A stretch of 10,624 nucleotides of DNA from an uncultured Phascolarctobacterium sp. (lineage in GTDB: Bacteria; Bacillota; Negativicutes; Acidaminococcales; Acidaminococcaceae): contig CAMFZA010000045.1 of the NCBI GenBank assembly GCA_946002345.1, forward strand, positions 1 to 10,624. The letters are read 5' to 3'. The position numbers and the translations under genes are program-made. Position 1 is the first letter of the stretch. Every line of letters starts with the position of its first letter. The notes under the pieces were generated by a model. The model had not been told where the DNA came from. It did no database searches and saw nothing but the letters and a program-made list of their open reading frames with translations. Positions 1 through 8,096 of this stretch are shown here, piece by piece.

Positions 1-767
1 AGTCGACCACTGCAGCCAATTTATCTGCAGCATTAAGTGAAGCGGGCTTGAAGGTTTGCCAAATTGGCTGTGACCCTAAAAATGATTCAACTAGATTATT
101 ATTAGGCCATATCTGTAAGCAAACTGTTTTAGATACTGTACGTGACAAGGAAGAGGTTTTGCCAGAGGATATTGTCCATTACGGCTATAGGGGCATAAAA
201 TGTGTGGAGGCCGGCGGACCTGAGCCTGGAGTTGGCTGTGCAGGCAGAGGAATTATTGTGGCTTTGGAAAAGCTGCGAGAATTAGATGTAATTGGGGATG
301 AGGATGTACTGCTTTATGATGTATTAGGTGATGTTGTCTGCGGCGGTTTTGCTGTTCCCATCCGAGAGGGATATGCCAGTGATATTTATATAGTTTCTTC
401 AGGAGAATTAATGAGCCTATATGCTGCCAACAATATCGCCAAGGGCATTAAGCGCTTTGCCCAAAGAGGCAATGTTCGCTTGGGCGGTATCATAGGTAAT
501 GGCAGGAACACACCAAACGAAAAACAGCTTTTAGAGGCATTTGCTCAACGCTTGCATACGAGGCTTATTGCCTTTATTCCCCGTGATATTGTGGTGAATA
601 TGGCCGAGAATAATCGTCAGACTGTGCTTCAATATGCACCTGAATCGGCTCAGGCTCAGGTGTATCGTGATTTAAGTCAAGCAATTTTACATAATGAAGA
701 GCTTTCCATACCCACGCCCATGAGTTTTGAGGATTTAGAAAAGCTGGTGGCAGATTATGGCCATTAA
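1..767 (+). CDS. NifH-like ATP-dependent reductase (Fe protein), 5'-truncated
   Basis: The reading frame is open from base 3 and begins STTAANLSAAL, the residues just after the P-loop lysine, so roughly the first 15 residues (GKGGIGK region) lie before the window. 254 residues are visible. Seen: CDPKNDSTRLLLG switch region; EAGGPEPGVGCAGRG with the first [4Fe-4S] cysteine (codon 237-239); YDVLGDVVCGGFAVPIR with the second (codon 339-341). These are the two bridging-cluster ligands of NifH-family homodimers, which deliver MgATP-driven electrons to a partner catalytic protein. DSTRLLLG and GCAGRG resemble NifH and CfbC-type proteins, not ChlL/BchL, which have DSTFTL and GCGGY. The arginine ADP-ribosylated in NifH is also kept (GCAGRG). 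It overlaps the next gene by 11 bases. The TTG at 48 is an internal leucine, not a start. It could be annotated as nifH, but no nitrogen-fixation genes are in view, so I leave it unnamed. Confidence 0.95.
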   Translation, partial: STTAANLSAALSEAGLKVCQIGCDPKNDSTRLLLGHICKQTVLDTVRDKEEVLPEDIVHYGYRGIKCVEAGGPEPGVGCAGRGIIVALEKLRELDVIGDEDVLLYDVLGDVVCGGFAVPIREGYASDIYIVSSGELMSLYAANNIAKGIKRFAQRGNVRLGGIIGNGRNTPNEKQLLEAFAQRLHTRLIAFIPRDIVVNMAENNRQTVLQYAPESAQAQVYRDLSQAILHNEELSIPTPMSFEDLEKLVADYGH

Positions 768-2043
768 AACGAAGCGCTTTATTTCTAGTCGTAAAAGCTG
801 TAGCTGTAGCATGCCGGGCGTGTGGCGCGCTGTGGCCTATTGTCAGGGCGTGGTTGTAATCTTCCATAGTCCCAAAGCCTGCGCTCATGTGGCCAGAACC
901 ATGGATATTAATGCTCACTACCGCGCTATTGCTGATGGAAGCAGGGAAAACGCAGGCGCAATACCCTTGTTGGCTAGTCAGCTTGAAGAAAAGGACTCCA
1001 TTTTTGGTGGCGTGGAGCGCTTGGAGGCCTGCATTGCCTATGCAGTACAGGAATATAAACCGGAATGCCTAGTAATCGCCACCTCCTGCGTAGCAGGAGT
1101 AATTGGCGATGATGTTGAGTCCGTAGCTAGAAGGGCTGAAAAGCTGTATAAGCTGCCTGTACTCAGCTTAGACTGCTGCGGCTTTTTAGATGGTGAATAT
1201 TATCAGGGTTATTACGGGATTACGGAATTGCTGGTAAAGAGATTTTTGCAGCCACTTCCGCGAACGGCAGGTCAGGTGGTGCTGCTAGGTGATAATGGCG
1301 GTCCCTGGGGACATTATGCCCAAGAAGTAACACGTTTGTTAAACGCTATGGGAATCAAGGTGTTGGGACAGTTTCCTGGCTATATGGCCTTTAAGGATTT
1401 GCCCAAGGTTGCCACTGCGGAAGCGATTATCGTGCTAGGCGGTCGGGGGCAAACTCATGTGGGATTGAGCAAAATTGCTGAGCTTCTGCAGGAGAGGCTG
1501 GGCATACCCTATTTAGCAAAGTATCCTGTAGGCTGGGATAATACCCAAAAATGGCTGGAGGATGTGGGGCGGCTTTTAGGACGCGAACAAGCTGCAGCAA
1601 GGGTTTTGGTGGAAGAGCGGCAGCTCTTTACCAAGCGCTTACAGGCTTATTTAAAGGTAACCAGACAGAAAAAGACCGTGCTGTGCATTGGGCGTTTGCT
1701 ACAGTATTTTCATCCTGAGGCAGTGTTGACGACTATTAGGCTATTGCAGCTTGATTTGATCGGTGTAGTGCTTTTGGATGCCTATGACTCTAAGGAAAAG
1801 CAAATAATGGTGCAGGAGCTGGCCAAGCATCCTGAGCTGAAGCTATATACAGCTGATGAAGGAGAAACTTTGCTGCAGGAGGCAGAGCTTGTTTTGACAA
1901 CTCATGAATTGCAAAATAGACAACTGAAGCAAATTTTTCTGCCCATGTTGCCAAGAGTAGGGACTAAGGGTGAGTTGGATTTTATGGAAATGATTTATCG
2001 TAGATTATGTAGCAAAATTAAAGGGGGCTTGAGCTATGTCTAA
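757..2043 (+). CDS. Nitrogenase-like component 1 subunit, NifD/NifE type
   Basis: 428 residues of the nitrogenase component 1 (oxidoreductase/nitrogenase) family, a likely catalytic subunit receiving electrons from the NifH-like protein. Seen: three cysteines in the P-cluster ligand positions, Cys17 (CSMPG), Cys42 (SPKACAHVAR) and Cys111 (ATSCVAGVIGDDV), with the family context EKDSIFGGVERL before the third. The IGDD motif is typical. The ligands that hold FeMo-cofactor in NifD (a Cys near residue 275 and a His near 442) have no evident counterpart; the C-terminus reads RVGTKGELDFMEM. The protein is shorter than NifD (about 480-490) and close to NifE/NifN, ChlN or CfbD size. ATG 757 overlaps the reductase gene by 11 bases, with GGTGG a few bases upstream. 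Extra cysteines occur at 15, 29, 92 and 104. Substrate unknown; a tetrapyrrole is inferred from the neighbours. Confidence 0.9.
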   Translation: MAIKTKRFISSRKSCSCSMPGVWRAVAYCQGVVVIFHSPKACAHVARTMDINAHYRAIADGSRENAGAIPLLASQLEEKDSIFGGVERLEACIAYAVQEYKPECLVIATSCVAGVIGDDVESVARRAEKLYKLPVLSLDCCGFLDGEYYQGYYGITELLVKRFLQPLPRTAGQVVLLGDNGGPWGHYAQEVTRLLNAMGIKVLGQFPGYMAFKDLPKVATAEAIIVLGGRGQTHVGLSKIAELLQERLGIPYLAKYPVGWDNTQKWLEDVGRLLGREQAAARVLVEERQLFTKRLQAYLKVTRQKKTVLCIGRLLQYFHPEAVLTTIRLLQLDLIGVVLLDAYDSKEKQIMVQELAKHPELKLYTADEGETLLQEAELVLTTHELQNRQLKQIFLPMLPRVGTKGELDFMEMIYRRLCSKIKGGLSYV

Positions 2044-3352
2044 GCTGGAGAATGTCCATTGGGGAGATGTCTGCGAGCGTGTGGATACCTGTGCCCTAAC
2101 TGGTGCTGCCGCTTTTGTAGCTGGCATTCCTAGGACCGAAATACTAGTGAACGGGCCCCTTTGGTGTTATTTTTATGCTCTGCGTTATCTTGAGCATGGG
2201 GCTTATGGTATGGCACAGCGATTTCATGGCTCCCAGCCTGATAATACTGCTGTAGTTTATGGTTCAGAAAAATATATATTGGCTGCTCTCAAGCGTTTAC
2301 AAAAAGAGGGTAGGGAGCCAGAGCTTTTATTTATAGAAAGTAGCTGCTCTATGAGCTTGATTGGTGATGATTTAAATGGCATTGCAGCCAAGGCAGCCTT
2401 ACCCTGCCCTTATGTAACCATGGATTGTGGTGGGCTCATAGGTGGATTTGCGGAAGGCTATACTAAGGCAGCATTAAGAGTAGTGGATAAGTGCTTGGAT
2501 TTGTCTGTTCAAGTCCAAGAGCAGGTTGTCAATATTTTGGGACAAACAGATTTTTATCTGCATGGTAGGGATGATACAGAAGAAATGGTACGCTTGCTGC
2601 AGCAGGCCGGTTATAGGGTGCAGGCAGTGCCTGGAAGTGGGAGCTCCTTAGAAAAGCTAAAGCATTTGGGCCATGCGCAGCTTAATATTGTCACGAATGA
2701 GGAGTTGGGCCTGCCACTAGCTGAATACCTCAAGAAGCGTTGTGGCACGCCCTATATTTTGGCAGGATTGCCCTATGGCATTGAAGGCACTAAAAGCTGG
2801 CTAGCAAAGATAGGTGAAGCTTTGCCTGCACCGGCACTGGGGGCTGTTTATGAAGAGGCAGAATTTGTTGCAGAGCACTTAACCAGCTTATTAAATGATG
2901 CCCGCGGTCTAGGGGGGGAGTTGTGGGCCGATAGGCTTATCATTAGTGGCCCGCCCACGCAGGCACTTTGCTTGGGAGAGGCCGTGCGCAGAGAATGGGT
3001 TGATACTTCTGAACTGTGGCTTTGCTGTCAAAGGGGACTGCCTCACAATGCACCGGAGGCCTATTGCCAAGCTGCTGATAAAATTTATATTAGCGGGGAA
3101 AAGGACCTTCCTTGGAAGGATATAGCGCAGTTTACTGGCAGTCTGCTGCTTTTAGGTAGCAGCAGCGAAAGCAGCCTGCTCTATCGCCAAGGAAGAGCCG
3201 ATTTCATCAATTGCAACATTGCCTTCCCGGCTAAAGATGAAATCCATCTTACCAAACAGCCCTTGGTTGGTTTGGAGGGAAGCAAGCAGCTTGTCCAAAA
3301 AATCTGGAATGCTTATATTAAGCAATGTATTCAAAAGCAGGGTGAAGCATGA
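2036..3352 (+). CDS. Nitrogenase-like component 1 subunit, NifK/NifN/NifE type
   Basis: 438 residues, second member of the nitrogenase component 1 family, presumably forming a heterotetramer with the preceding product. Seen: Cys19 (DTCALTGAA), Cys44 (VNGPLWCYF) and Cys104 (ESSCSMSLIGDDL), again a complete three-cysteine set, so the pair could bind a P-cluster or a simpler [4Fe-4S] cluster with ligands from both chains. MDCGGLIGGFAEGY follows the IGDD motif as in NifD/E relatives. The long N-terminal arm of NifK is absent. The C-terminal half is less conserved but keeps a KSWLAKIGEAL segment paralleling QKWLEDVGRLL in the upstream subunit, consistent with the two being paralogs. ATG 2036 overlaps the previous gene by 8 bases, with AAGGGGG at 2021-2027 as ribosome binding site, pointing to coupled translation and matched stoichiometry. 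Confidence 0.9.
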   Translation: MSKLENVHWGDVCERVDTCALTGAAAFVAGIPRTEILVNGPLWCYFYALRYLEHGAYGMAQRFHGSQPDNTAVVYGSEKYILAALKRLQKEGREPELLFIESSCSMSLIGDDLNGIAAKAALPCPYVTMDCGGLIGGFAEGYTKAALRVVDKCLDLSVQVQEQVVNILGQTDFYLHGRDDTEEMVRLLQQAGYRVQAVPGSGSSLEKLKHLGHAQLNIVTNEELGLPLAEYLKKRCGTPYILAGLPYGIEGTKSWLAKIGEALPAPALGAVYEEAEFVAEHLTSLLNDARGLGGELWADRLIISGPPTQALCLGEAVRREWVDTSELWLCCQRGLPHNAPEAYCQAADKIYISGEKDLPWKDIAQFTGSLLLLGSSSESSLLYRQGRADFINCNIAFPAKDEIHLTKQPLVGLEGSKQLVQKIWNAYIKQCIQKQGEA

Positions 3353-4314
3353 AGAAGATAATCCTTGTATTGATGTTACTTATTTGTACCTCGCTGTGGG
3401 GCTGTGCTTCCGAATCGAAGCCAATACAGGTAGATGCACTGCCTCATGTAGCGTATTCGGTCGTAGATGATGCAGGACGTAAACTGAGCTTTGAGAGAAA
3501 GCCGACACGCATTGTGTCCCTAACATATGGCACTGACGAAATCCTAGTGGCTTTAGTGGATTTAAAGAGAATACGCGCTTTTAGCCGTTGGGCTGGTGAT
3601 CAGGAAATTAGCTTCATTACTAGGGAGCAACTCATAGATGTGGGCTTGAAGGTAAATGATAATTTGGAGGCCATTTTAAAGCTGGAGCCTGATTTGGTGG
3701 TAGCATCATCTGCTACGAGCTATGATGTGGTACAAAGCTTGGAGAATATTGGCATTAAGGTCTATATTGCCAGCAGCCCACGCAATTATGAGGGTATGTG
3801 CAGGAAAATAGAGCATCTTGCTCAAGCTGTTGGTGAAGCAGATAAGGGTAAAGCATTGGTGGAAGCTATGGACCAAAGGATGCAGCAGCTGGAGCAGAGG
3901 CTTAGCAGATTGCCTGACCAAGAGCGCAAGGTAGCGGTAGCCTTTAATTTTACCTCCGCTATGGGGCGCAGAGGGGACTTACTGGATAATATGCTTAACA
4001 AGGCCCATGTTATTAATGGGGTAGCAGCTGTAACCCCACCCATCAGCGAGCATGGTTCCGTAATTATCAGCAAGGAAATGGTAGTTGGTATTGACCCGGA
4101 TGTGTTTTTACTTCCTACATGGAATTACAACAATAAACAGGATGTACGGGGCTATGCTTATGAAGTTAAGCATGATCCTGCCTATAAAAATCTTAAGGCA
4201 ATCAAAAATAATCAGATTAAGTTTGTTTCCGATAAATATCGATATGTAGCTAGCCAGCATATTGTTGAAGCGGTGGAGGCAATCGCGCAAACTATTTATC
4301 CGGAGCTTTTTTAA
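3349..4314 (+). CDS. Lipoprotein substrate-binding protein, BtuF/FecB class
   Basis: 321 residues. The N-terminus is a lipoprotein signal: MKK, a hydrophobic stretch, then lipobox SLWGC with Cys19 as lipidation site, so the mature protein is anchored on the outer face of the cytoplasmic membrane. From about residue 40 it follows the class III periplasmic-binding fold used for corrinoids, heme and siderophores (PF01497 type): DDAGRKLSFERKPTRIVSL, GTDEILVALVDLKRI, then LEAILKLEPDLVVASS and a helix linking the two lobes. It would capture a ligand for an FecCD/BtuCD-type importer. No permease or ATPase gene is in this window, so they must lie elsewhere, perhaps upstream. ATG 3349 shares ATGA with the previous stop; AGGGTGA at 3339-3345 precedes it. 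Its place between the nitrogenase-like genes and cobN suggests the transported ligand belongs to the same pathway. Ligand identity cannot be read. Confidence 0.9.
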   Translation: MKKIILVLMLLICTSLWGCASESKPIQVDALPHVAYSVVDDAGRKLSFERKPTRIVSLTYGTDEILVALVDLKRIRAFSRWAGDQEISFITREQLIDVGLKVNDNLEAILKLEPDLVVASSATSYDVVQSLENIGIKVYIASSPRNYEGMCRKIEHLAQAVGEADKGKALVEAMDQRMQQLEQRLSRLPDQERKVAVAFNFTSAMGRRGDLLDNMLNKAHVINGVAAVTPPISEHGSVIISKEMVVGIDPDVFLLPTWNYNNKQDVRGYAYEVKHDPAYKNLKAIKNNQIKFVSDKYRYVASQHIVEAVEAIAQTIYPELF

Positions 4315-4379
4315 GGTAATGCTGAATGTGGCATTGTCACTAGGGCAAGGGTATTGTTTGGCAGGAGGAATGATCATAG
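4315..4379 (+). other. 65-base spacer upstream of the cobN-type gene
   Basis: This is the only real gap inside the nitrogenase-like to cobN part of the cluster. It holds a weak 5-bp inverted repeat (AATGC at 4318-4322 with GCATT at 4331-4335, no following T run) and the ribosome binding site of the next gene. I see no convincing promoter, terminator or riboswitch, so readthrough from the upstream genes is the simpler view. Confidence 0.5.
4363..4368 (+). promoter_or_regulatory. Ribosome binding site of the cobN-type gene
   Basis: AGGAGG, a full match to the 16S rRNA tail complement, lies 11 bases before ATG 4380. An ATG at 4370 is too close to it and runs into a stop after 14 codons, so 4380 is the supported start. 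Confidence 0.8.
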
Positions 4380-7300
4380 ATGTGCAAAATTTTGTTTTTA
4401 ACCAATGTTATTAGACGCATGGGTATGATGCAGCAAACCTTGGACAGGCTAAAGCAGGAAGGAAAGATTGATACCGCCTGTGCCTGTCTGTGGATTACAG
4501 ATAATACTCAATGGGATAATAAATGGCAGCAGGATCTGGATGATAGTGCTTTTGTACTGATGAAATGGATGGGGAGTGGCCTGGATACTCCTTTTTTACA
4601 AAAGTGCTTGCACTATCTAAAGCAAAGGCACATACCTTTTTATATTGATGCAGCTGGCAGTAAAGAGGGAGAGGTTTCGCAAGCCGTGCCCTTAGATAAG
4701 ATTGCAGTCATAAAGCAATATGCTTTATATGGCGGCGAACAAAATTATTATAATTTGTGGCTTTATTTACAGCAGCTTGTTACCAAAGGAGAGGAGCAGA
4801 TTCCCTCGCCGGATCCCATCCATTGGACAGGCATCTTTCATCCGAGAGCGCAAAAGGTTTATAGCGATTTGGCTGCTTATGAAAAAGATTTTTGCGATCC
4901 GCAAAAGCCTTACGTGGGGATGCTATTTTATCGTGATGAGTGGGTTTGGGGTGATTTGGAATACCAAAGCGCCATGGTGGAGGCCTTAGAGAAGCAAAAT
5001 CTGAATGTTATCTGTGTCTTTACCAATGGTATGCCCAATGCAGAAATGGGCATGCCTTCCATTCCGGAGGTTGTGCAGCGCTTCTTTTGTAAGCAGGGCC
5101 TGCCCGTTATTGACGCTCTCATTAATGTAATGAAGTTTTCTCTGACAAGCAGTGGCGCTTTAAATGTGGGTTATTTAAAAGAGTGGAATGTTCCCTTACT
5201 GCAGGCCTACACCATTATGGCACCCTACGAGGAATGGAAGGATAGCTTCGAAGGCATGAACGCCATGGAGATTTCCATTAGTGTTTCCTTGCCAGAATTT
5301 GATGGTATTGTCCATGGGGTACCCATCGCCTGCAAAAAGGTGTTGCCCAATGGAGATGTGCGCTATTTACCCATTGCGGATAGGGTGGAGCTGATGGCAC
5401 GCAAGGCTGCTAAATGGGCTCGCTTACGCAATAAGGATAATGCAGAAAAGAAAATAGCTATTATTTTTCATAATTATCCCCCTCGTAATTCCAATATAGG
5501 TAGCGCTTTAGGCTTGGATACCATTGAAAGCATTCGCCGTGTTTTAGCTTTAATGCAGGAACGTGGCTATAAGGTGGACAACATTCCTGCTGATACCAAA
5601 GAGTTCATAAAACAATTGACTGCCAATGCCACCAATGACCGCAGTATGCTCACGGAAAAGCAGATGGATGCTGCCTATAAGCTACAGGGTAAGGAGTATG
5701 CAGCCTTTTATCAAAGCCTACCCACCAGAGTACAGGACCAGCTGGTCAAGGATTGGGGCGAGGCTCCGGGCCAAGTAATGGAGTACAATGGTCATATCCT
5801 AGTTCCGGGTACCATGAATGGCAATATATTTGTGACCGTACAGCCACCTAGAGGCTTTGGTGAGGACCCGGAAAAGATTTATCATGATCCCTTTGTGGCG
5901 CCCACCCATCAGTATTTGGCCTTTTATAGATGGCTGCGCGATGTGTGGCAGGCGGATGCGGTGGCGCATATTGGCACCCATGGCAATTTGGAGTGGTTGC
6001 CTGGCAAGAACGCTGGCTTGAGCGATAGCTGTTATCCAGATGTGTCCTTAGGGGATTTGCCCAATATTTATCCCTATAACATTACCATTACCGGCGAGGG
6101 TATTCAGGCCAAACGCCGTGGCGCTGCCTGCCTTATCGAACATTTGCCGGCACCCCAAACACAAGCAGGTGTTTACGATGAACTAGAAGAGTTAGAAAAG
6201 CTCATGGAGGAATACATTCATTTTGAGACTACACAGCCAGAAAACCTGCCTAATTTGGAGACAATGCTTAAGGAAAAGGTCACAGCGGCTAATTTGCAGG
6301 ATGAGGTAGTTTACGACGAGGCAAAGCCCTTCAAAGAGTATGTTATGGCCTTGCATAATTACATCAGTGAGTTAAAGAATATGGAGGTGCATACGGGCCT
6401 GCATATTTTAGGTGAGCCACCCAAGGAGGAGCAGCTGATTGATTACTTGTGGCTGCTGCTACGCTTGGATAATGGTGATATACCCAGCTTGACTCAAGCT
6501 ATTTGCGCCTTGTATGGCTTTAATTATTATGAGCTTTTAGAAAATAGTGGACTTATCTACGAGCCCTTAAATATATCTTATGGCATGCTTATCGATAGAG
6601 TTGGCGAGCAGTGCAGGGAATTGATTCGTTTGTTAGCTGCCTGGGATTTTCAGCCTAGTGCTTGGCAGGAGGTAGAAAAGCTACCTTGGGTTGCTAGTGC
6701 TCCTCCAGAGCTGCGACAAAAGCTACAACAGGTGTGTGAATATACCTGCAATAAGGTTTATCCTAATTTGCAGCTTACGACCCAAGAAATCGAAAATATG
6801 CTGCGGGGCTTTCATGGGGAATACATTGAGCCCGGTCCCAGTGGCGCACCCTCTAGCGGCGGCGCTGATTTGCTGCCCACAGGTCGCAATTTTTACGGTG
6901 TGGATCCGCGCACGTTGCCCACGCCTGCGGCCTGGGAAATTGGTAAGCAGCTGGCGGACCAGGTTATTGAACGTTTTATCGCAGAAGAAGGTCATTACCC
7001 AGAAAATATCGGCATGGTGCTGTGGTCCGGCTCCAATATGCGCAGCCACGGCCAATGCATTGCGGAGTTCCTCTATCTAATGGGTATCAGGCCTAAATAC
7101 CAAAGTGGCAGCTTGCGGATTTCTGGCTTAGAGGTTATTCCGCTAACGGAGCTACAACGTCCTCGTATTGATGTAATGAGTCGCATCAGCGGGTTATTTA
7201 GGGATTCCATGCCTGCTGTGGTCAATTTGCTGGATAAGGCGGTGCTTTTGGCAGCGGAGCAGGAGGAAGACCCAGAACTGAACTATGTGCGTAAGCATAT

Positions 7301-8096
7301 CCAAAATGACAGCAAGGAGCTGGAGGATAGCGAGGGTATGAGTCATGAGGACGCTTGGCGGCAGGCAGCCTTCCGCATCTTTGGTGACCAAGAGGGCTGT
7401 TATGGTGCTGGCGTGGCGGCACTGTTGGAAGCAAAGAATTGGGAGAGCATTGACGACATTGCCGATGTTTATGTGCGCTGGGGCGGGCACGCTTACGGTG
7501 GCAAAACAAGGGGCAAATTCCTGCCACAGCAGTTCCGCAAGCGTTTAGGTAGCCTTGATATTACCATTAAAAACGAGGATAATCACGAAACCAATATGCT
7601 AAGCAGTGATGATTACAATGCTTATCATGGTGGCATGATTGCCTGTGTACGCAGCATTAAGGGAAGCGCTCCCCGCTCCTATTGTGGTGACAGTACTGAT
7701 AAAACAAAAATTACCATGCATAGTGTGCAGGAAGAAGCTAAACGAATCTTCCGTAGTGAATCCATTAATCCAAAGTATATTGAAGGCATGATGAAGCATG
7801 GCTATAAGGGCGCAGCGGATATGGCCAATATGATTGCCCACAGCTTCCAATGGGATGCTACTAGTGCCGTGATGGAGGACTGGATGTACGAAAAATATGC
7901 AGAAAAATATACCTTTGACCCTAAGGTTCAGGAATGGCTGCGGGATGTTAATCCTTGGGCTTTGCAGCGTATGACAGAGATTTTGCTTGAGGCCGAGCAA
8001 CGCGGCCTGTGGCATGCTAAGCCGGAGACTAAGGCAGAGCTGCAGCAGCTTTACTTGGAAATGGAGGGAGAACTGGAGGAGAGGGCTGATGACTAG
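4380..8096 (+). CDS. cobN: CobN-type metallochelatase large subunit
   Basis: 1238 residues, full length for the CobN family (usually about 1200-1300). CobN binds the macrocycle and, with an AAA+ partner pair (CobST or ChlID type), inserts Co2+ into hydrogenobyrinate a,c-diamide; BchH/ChlH relatives insert Mg2+ into protoporphyrin. Seen: HIGTHGNLEWLPGK at 530-543, then GLS, PD, GDLPNIYPY and GEGIQAKRR, the family core; GGADLLPTGRN near 826-836; WSGSNMRSHGQ from 882; IPLTELQRPRIDV and SGLFRDSMP after it; GYKGAADM near the end. HGNLEWLPGK and GEGIQAKRR favour CobN over BchH (HGTLEFMPGK, AKRR without GEG). There is no N-terminal signal peptide, so it is cytoplasmic. It overlaps the radical SAM gene by 8 bases. 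The metal is not certain: proteins of this family also occur outside cobalamin synthesis, e.g. the CobN-like HmuS of heme-uptake operons, proposed to remove iron. The neighbours here are not cobalamin synthesis genes. Confidence 0.9.
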   Translation: MCKILFLTNVIRRMGMMQQTLDRLKQEGKIDTACACLWITDNTQWDNKWQQDLDDSAFVLMKWMGSGLDTPFLQKCLHYLKQRHIPFYIDAAGSKEGEVSQAVPLDKIAVIKQYALYGGEQNYYNLWLYLQQLVTKGEEQIPSPDPIHWTGIFHPRAQKVYSDLAAYEKDFCDPQKPYVGMLFYRDEWVWGDLEYQSAMVEALEKQNLNVICVFTNGMPNAEMGMPSIPEVVQRFFCKQGLPVIDALINVMKFSLTSSGALNVGYLKEWNVPLLQAYTIMAPYEEWKDSFEGMNAMEISISVSLPEFDGIVHGVPIACKKVLPNGDVRYLPIADRVELMARKAAKWARLRNKDNAEKKIAIIFHNYPPRNSNIGSALGLDTIESIRRVLALMQERGYKVDNIPADTKEFIKQLTANATNDRSMLTEKQMDAAYKLQGKEYAAFYQSLPTRVQDQLVKDWGEAPGQVMEYNGHILVPGTMNGNIFVTVQPPRGFGEDPEKIYHDPFVAPTHQYLAFYRWLRDVWQADAVAHIGTHGNLEWLPGKNAGLSDSCYPDVSLGDLPNIYPYNITITGEGIQAKRRGAACLIEHLPAPQTQAGVYDELEELEKLMEEYIHFETTQPENLPNLETMLKEKVTAANLQDEVVYDEAKPFKEYVMALHNYISELKNMEVHTGLHILGEPPKEEQLIDYLWLLLRLDNGDIPSLTQAICALYGFNYYELLENSGLIYEPLNISYGMLIDRVGEQCRELIRLLAAWDFQPSAWQEVEKLPWVASAPPELRQKLQQVCEYTCNKVYPNLQLTTQEIENMLRGFHGEYIEPGPSGAPSSGGADLLPTGRNFYGVDPRTLPTPAAWEIGKQLADQVIERFIAEEGHYPENIGMVLWSGSNMRSHGQCIAEFLYLMGIRPKYQSGSLRISGLEVIPLTELQRPRIDVMSRISGLFRDSMPAVVNLLDKAVLLAAEQEEDPELNYVRKHIQNDSKELEDSEGMSHEDAWRQAAFRIFGDQEGCYGAGVAALLEAKNWESIDDIADVYVRWGGHAYGGKTRGKFLPQQFRKRLGSLDITIKNEDNHETNMLSSDDYNAYHGGMIACVRSIKGSAPRSYCGDSTDKTKITMHSVQEEAKRIFRSESINPKYIEGMMKHGYKGAADMANMIAHSFQWDATSAVMEDWMYEKYAEKYTFDPKVQEWLRDVNPWALQRMTEILLEAEQRGLWHAKPETKAELQQLYLEMEGELEERADD
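8061..8092 (+). repeat. Copy A of an imperfect direct repeat (3' end of cobN-type gene)
   Basis: This stretch encodes MEGELEERAD at the very end of the CobN-type protein and carries GGAGG/GAGGG sequences that serve the next start codon. It matches 9135-9166 at about 24 of the first 30 aligned bases. Confidence 0.6.
8075..8085 (+). promoter_or_regulatory. Ribosome binding site of the radical SAM gene
   Basis: GGAGG at 8075-8079 lies 9 bases before ATG 8089, inside the cobN-type coding sequence. It supports the short start: the next in-frame ATG upstream, at 7987, would add 34 residues that have no radical SAM character and lie wholly within cobN. Confidence 0.75.

Noticed and set aside
48..50. 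TTG at 48 as start of the NifH-like gene
   Set aside because: The frame stays open upstream to base 3 and encodes STTAANLSAAL, a conserved P-loop continuation, so the gene begins before the window.
1..3352. True Mo-nitrogenase (nifHDK)
   Set aside because: The catalytic subunits are short, FeMo-cofactor ligands are not evident, and the next genes are a binding lipoprotein and a chelatase rather than nif genes.
4318..4335. Small inverted repeat as terminator or riboswitch before cobN
   Set aside because: Only five base pairs, no T run and no recognisable riboswitch core such as a B12 box.
4370..4414. ATG 4370 as cobN start or a leader peptide
   Set aside because: It is in another frame, stops after 14 codons, and is almost on top of the AGGAGG site.
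6691..7080. 129-codon open frame on the plus strand
   Set aside because: It is an alternative frame of the conserved CobN region containing LLPTGRN; no independent coding evidence.
7987..8088. Upstream ATG 7987 for the radical SAM gene
   Set aside because: The 34 extra residues lie inside cobN and resemble out-of-frame translation; ATG 8089 has a good ribosome binding site and gives a normal family N-terminus.
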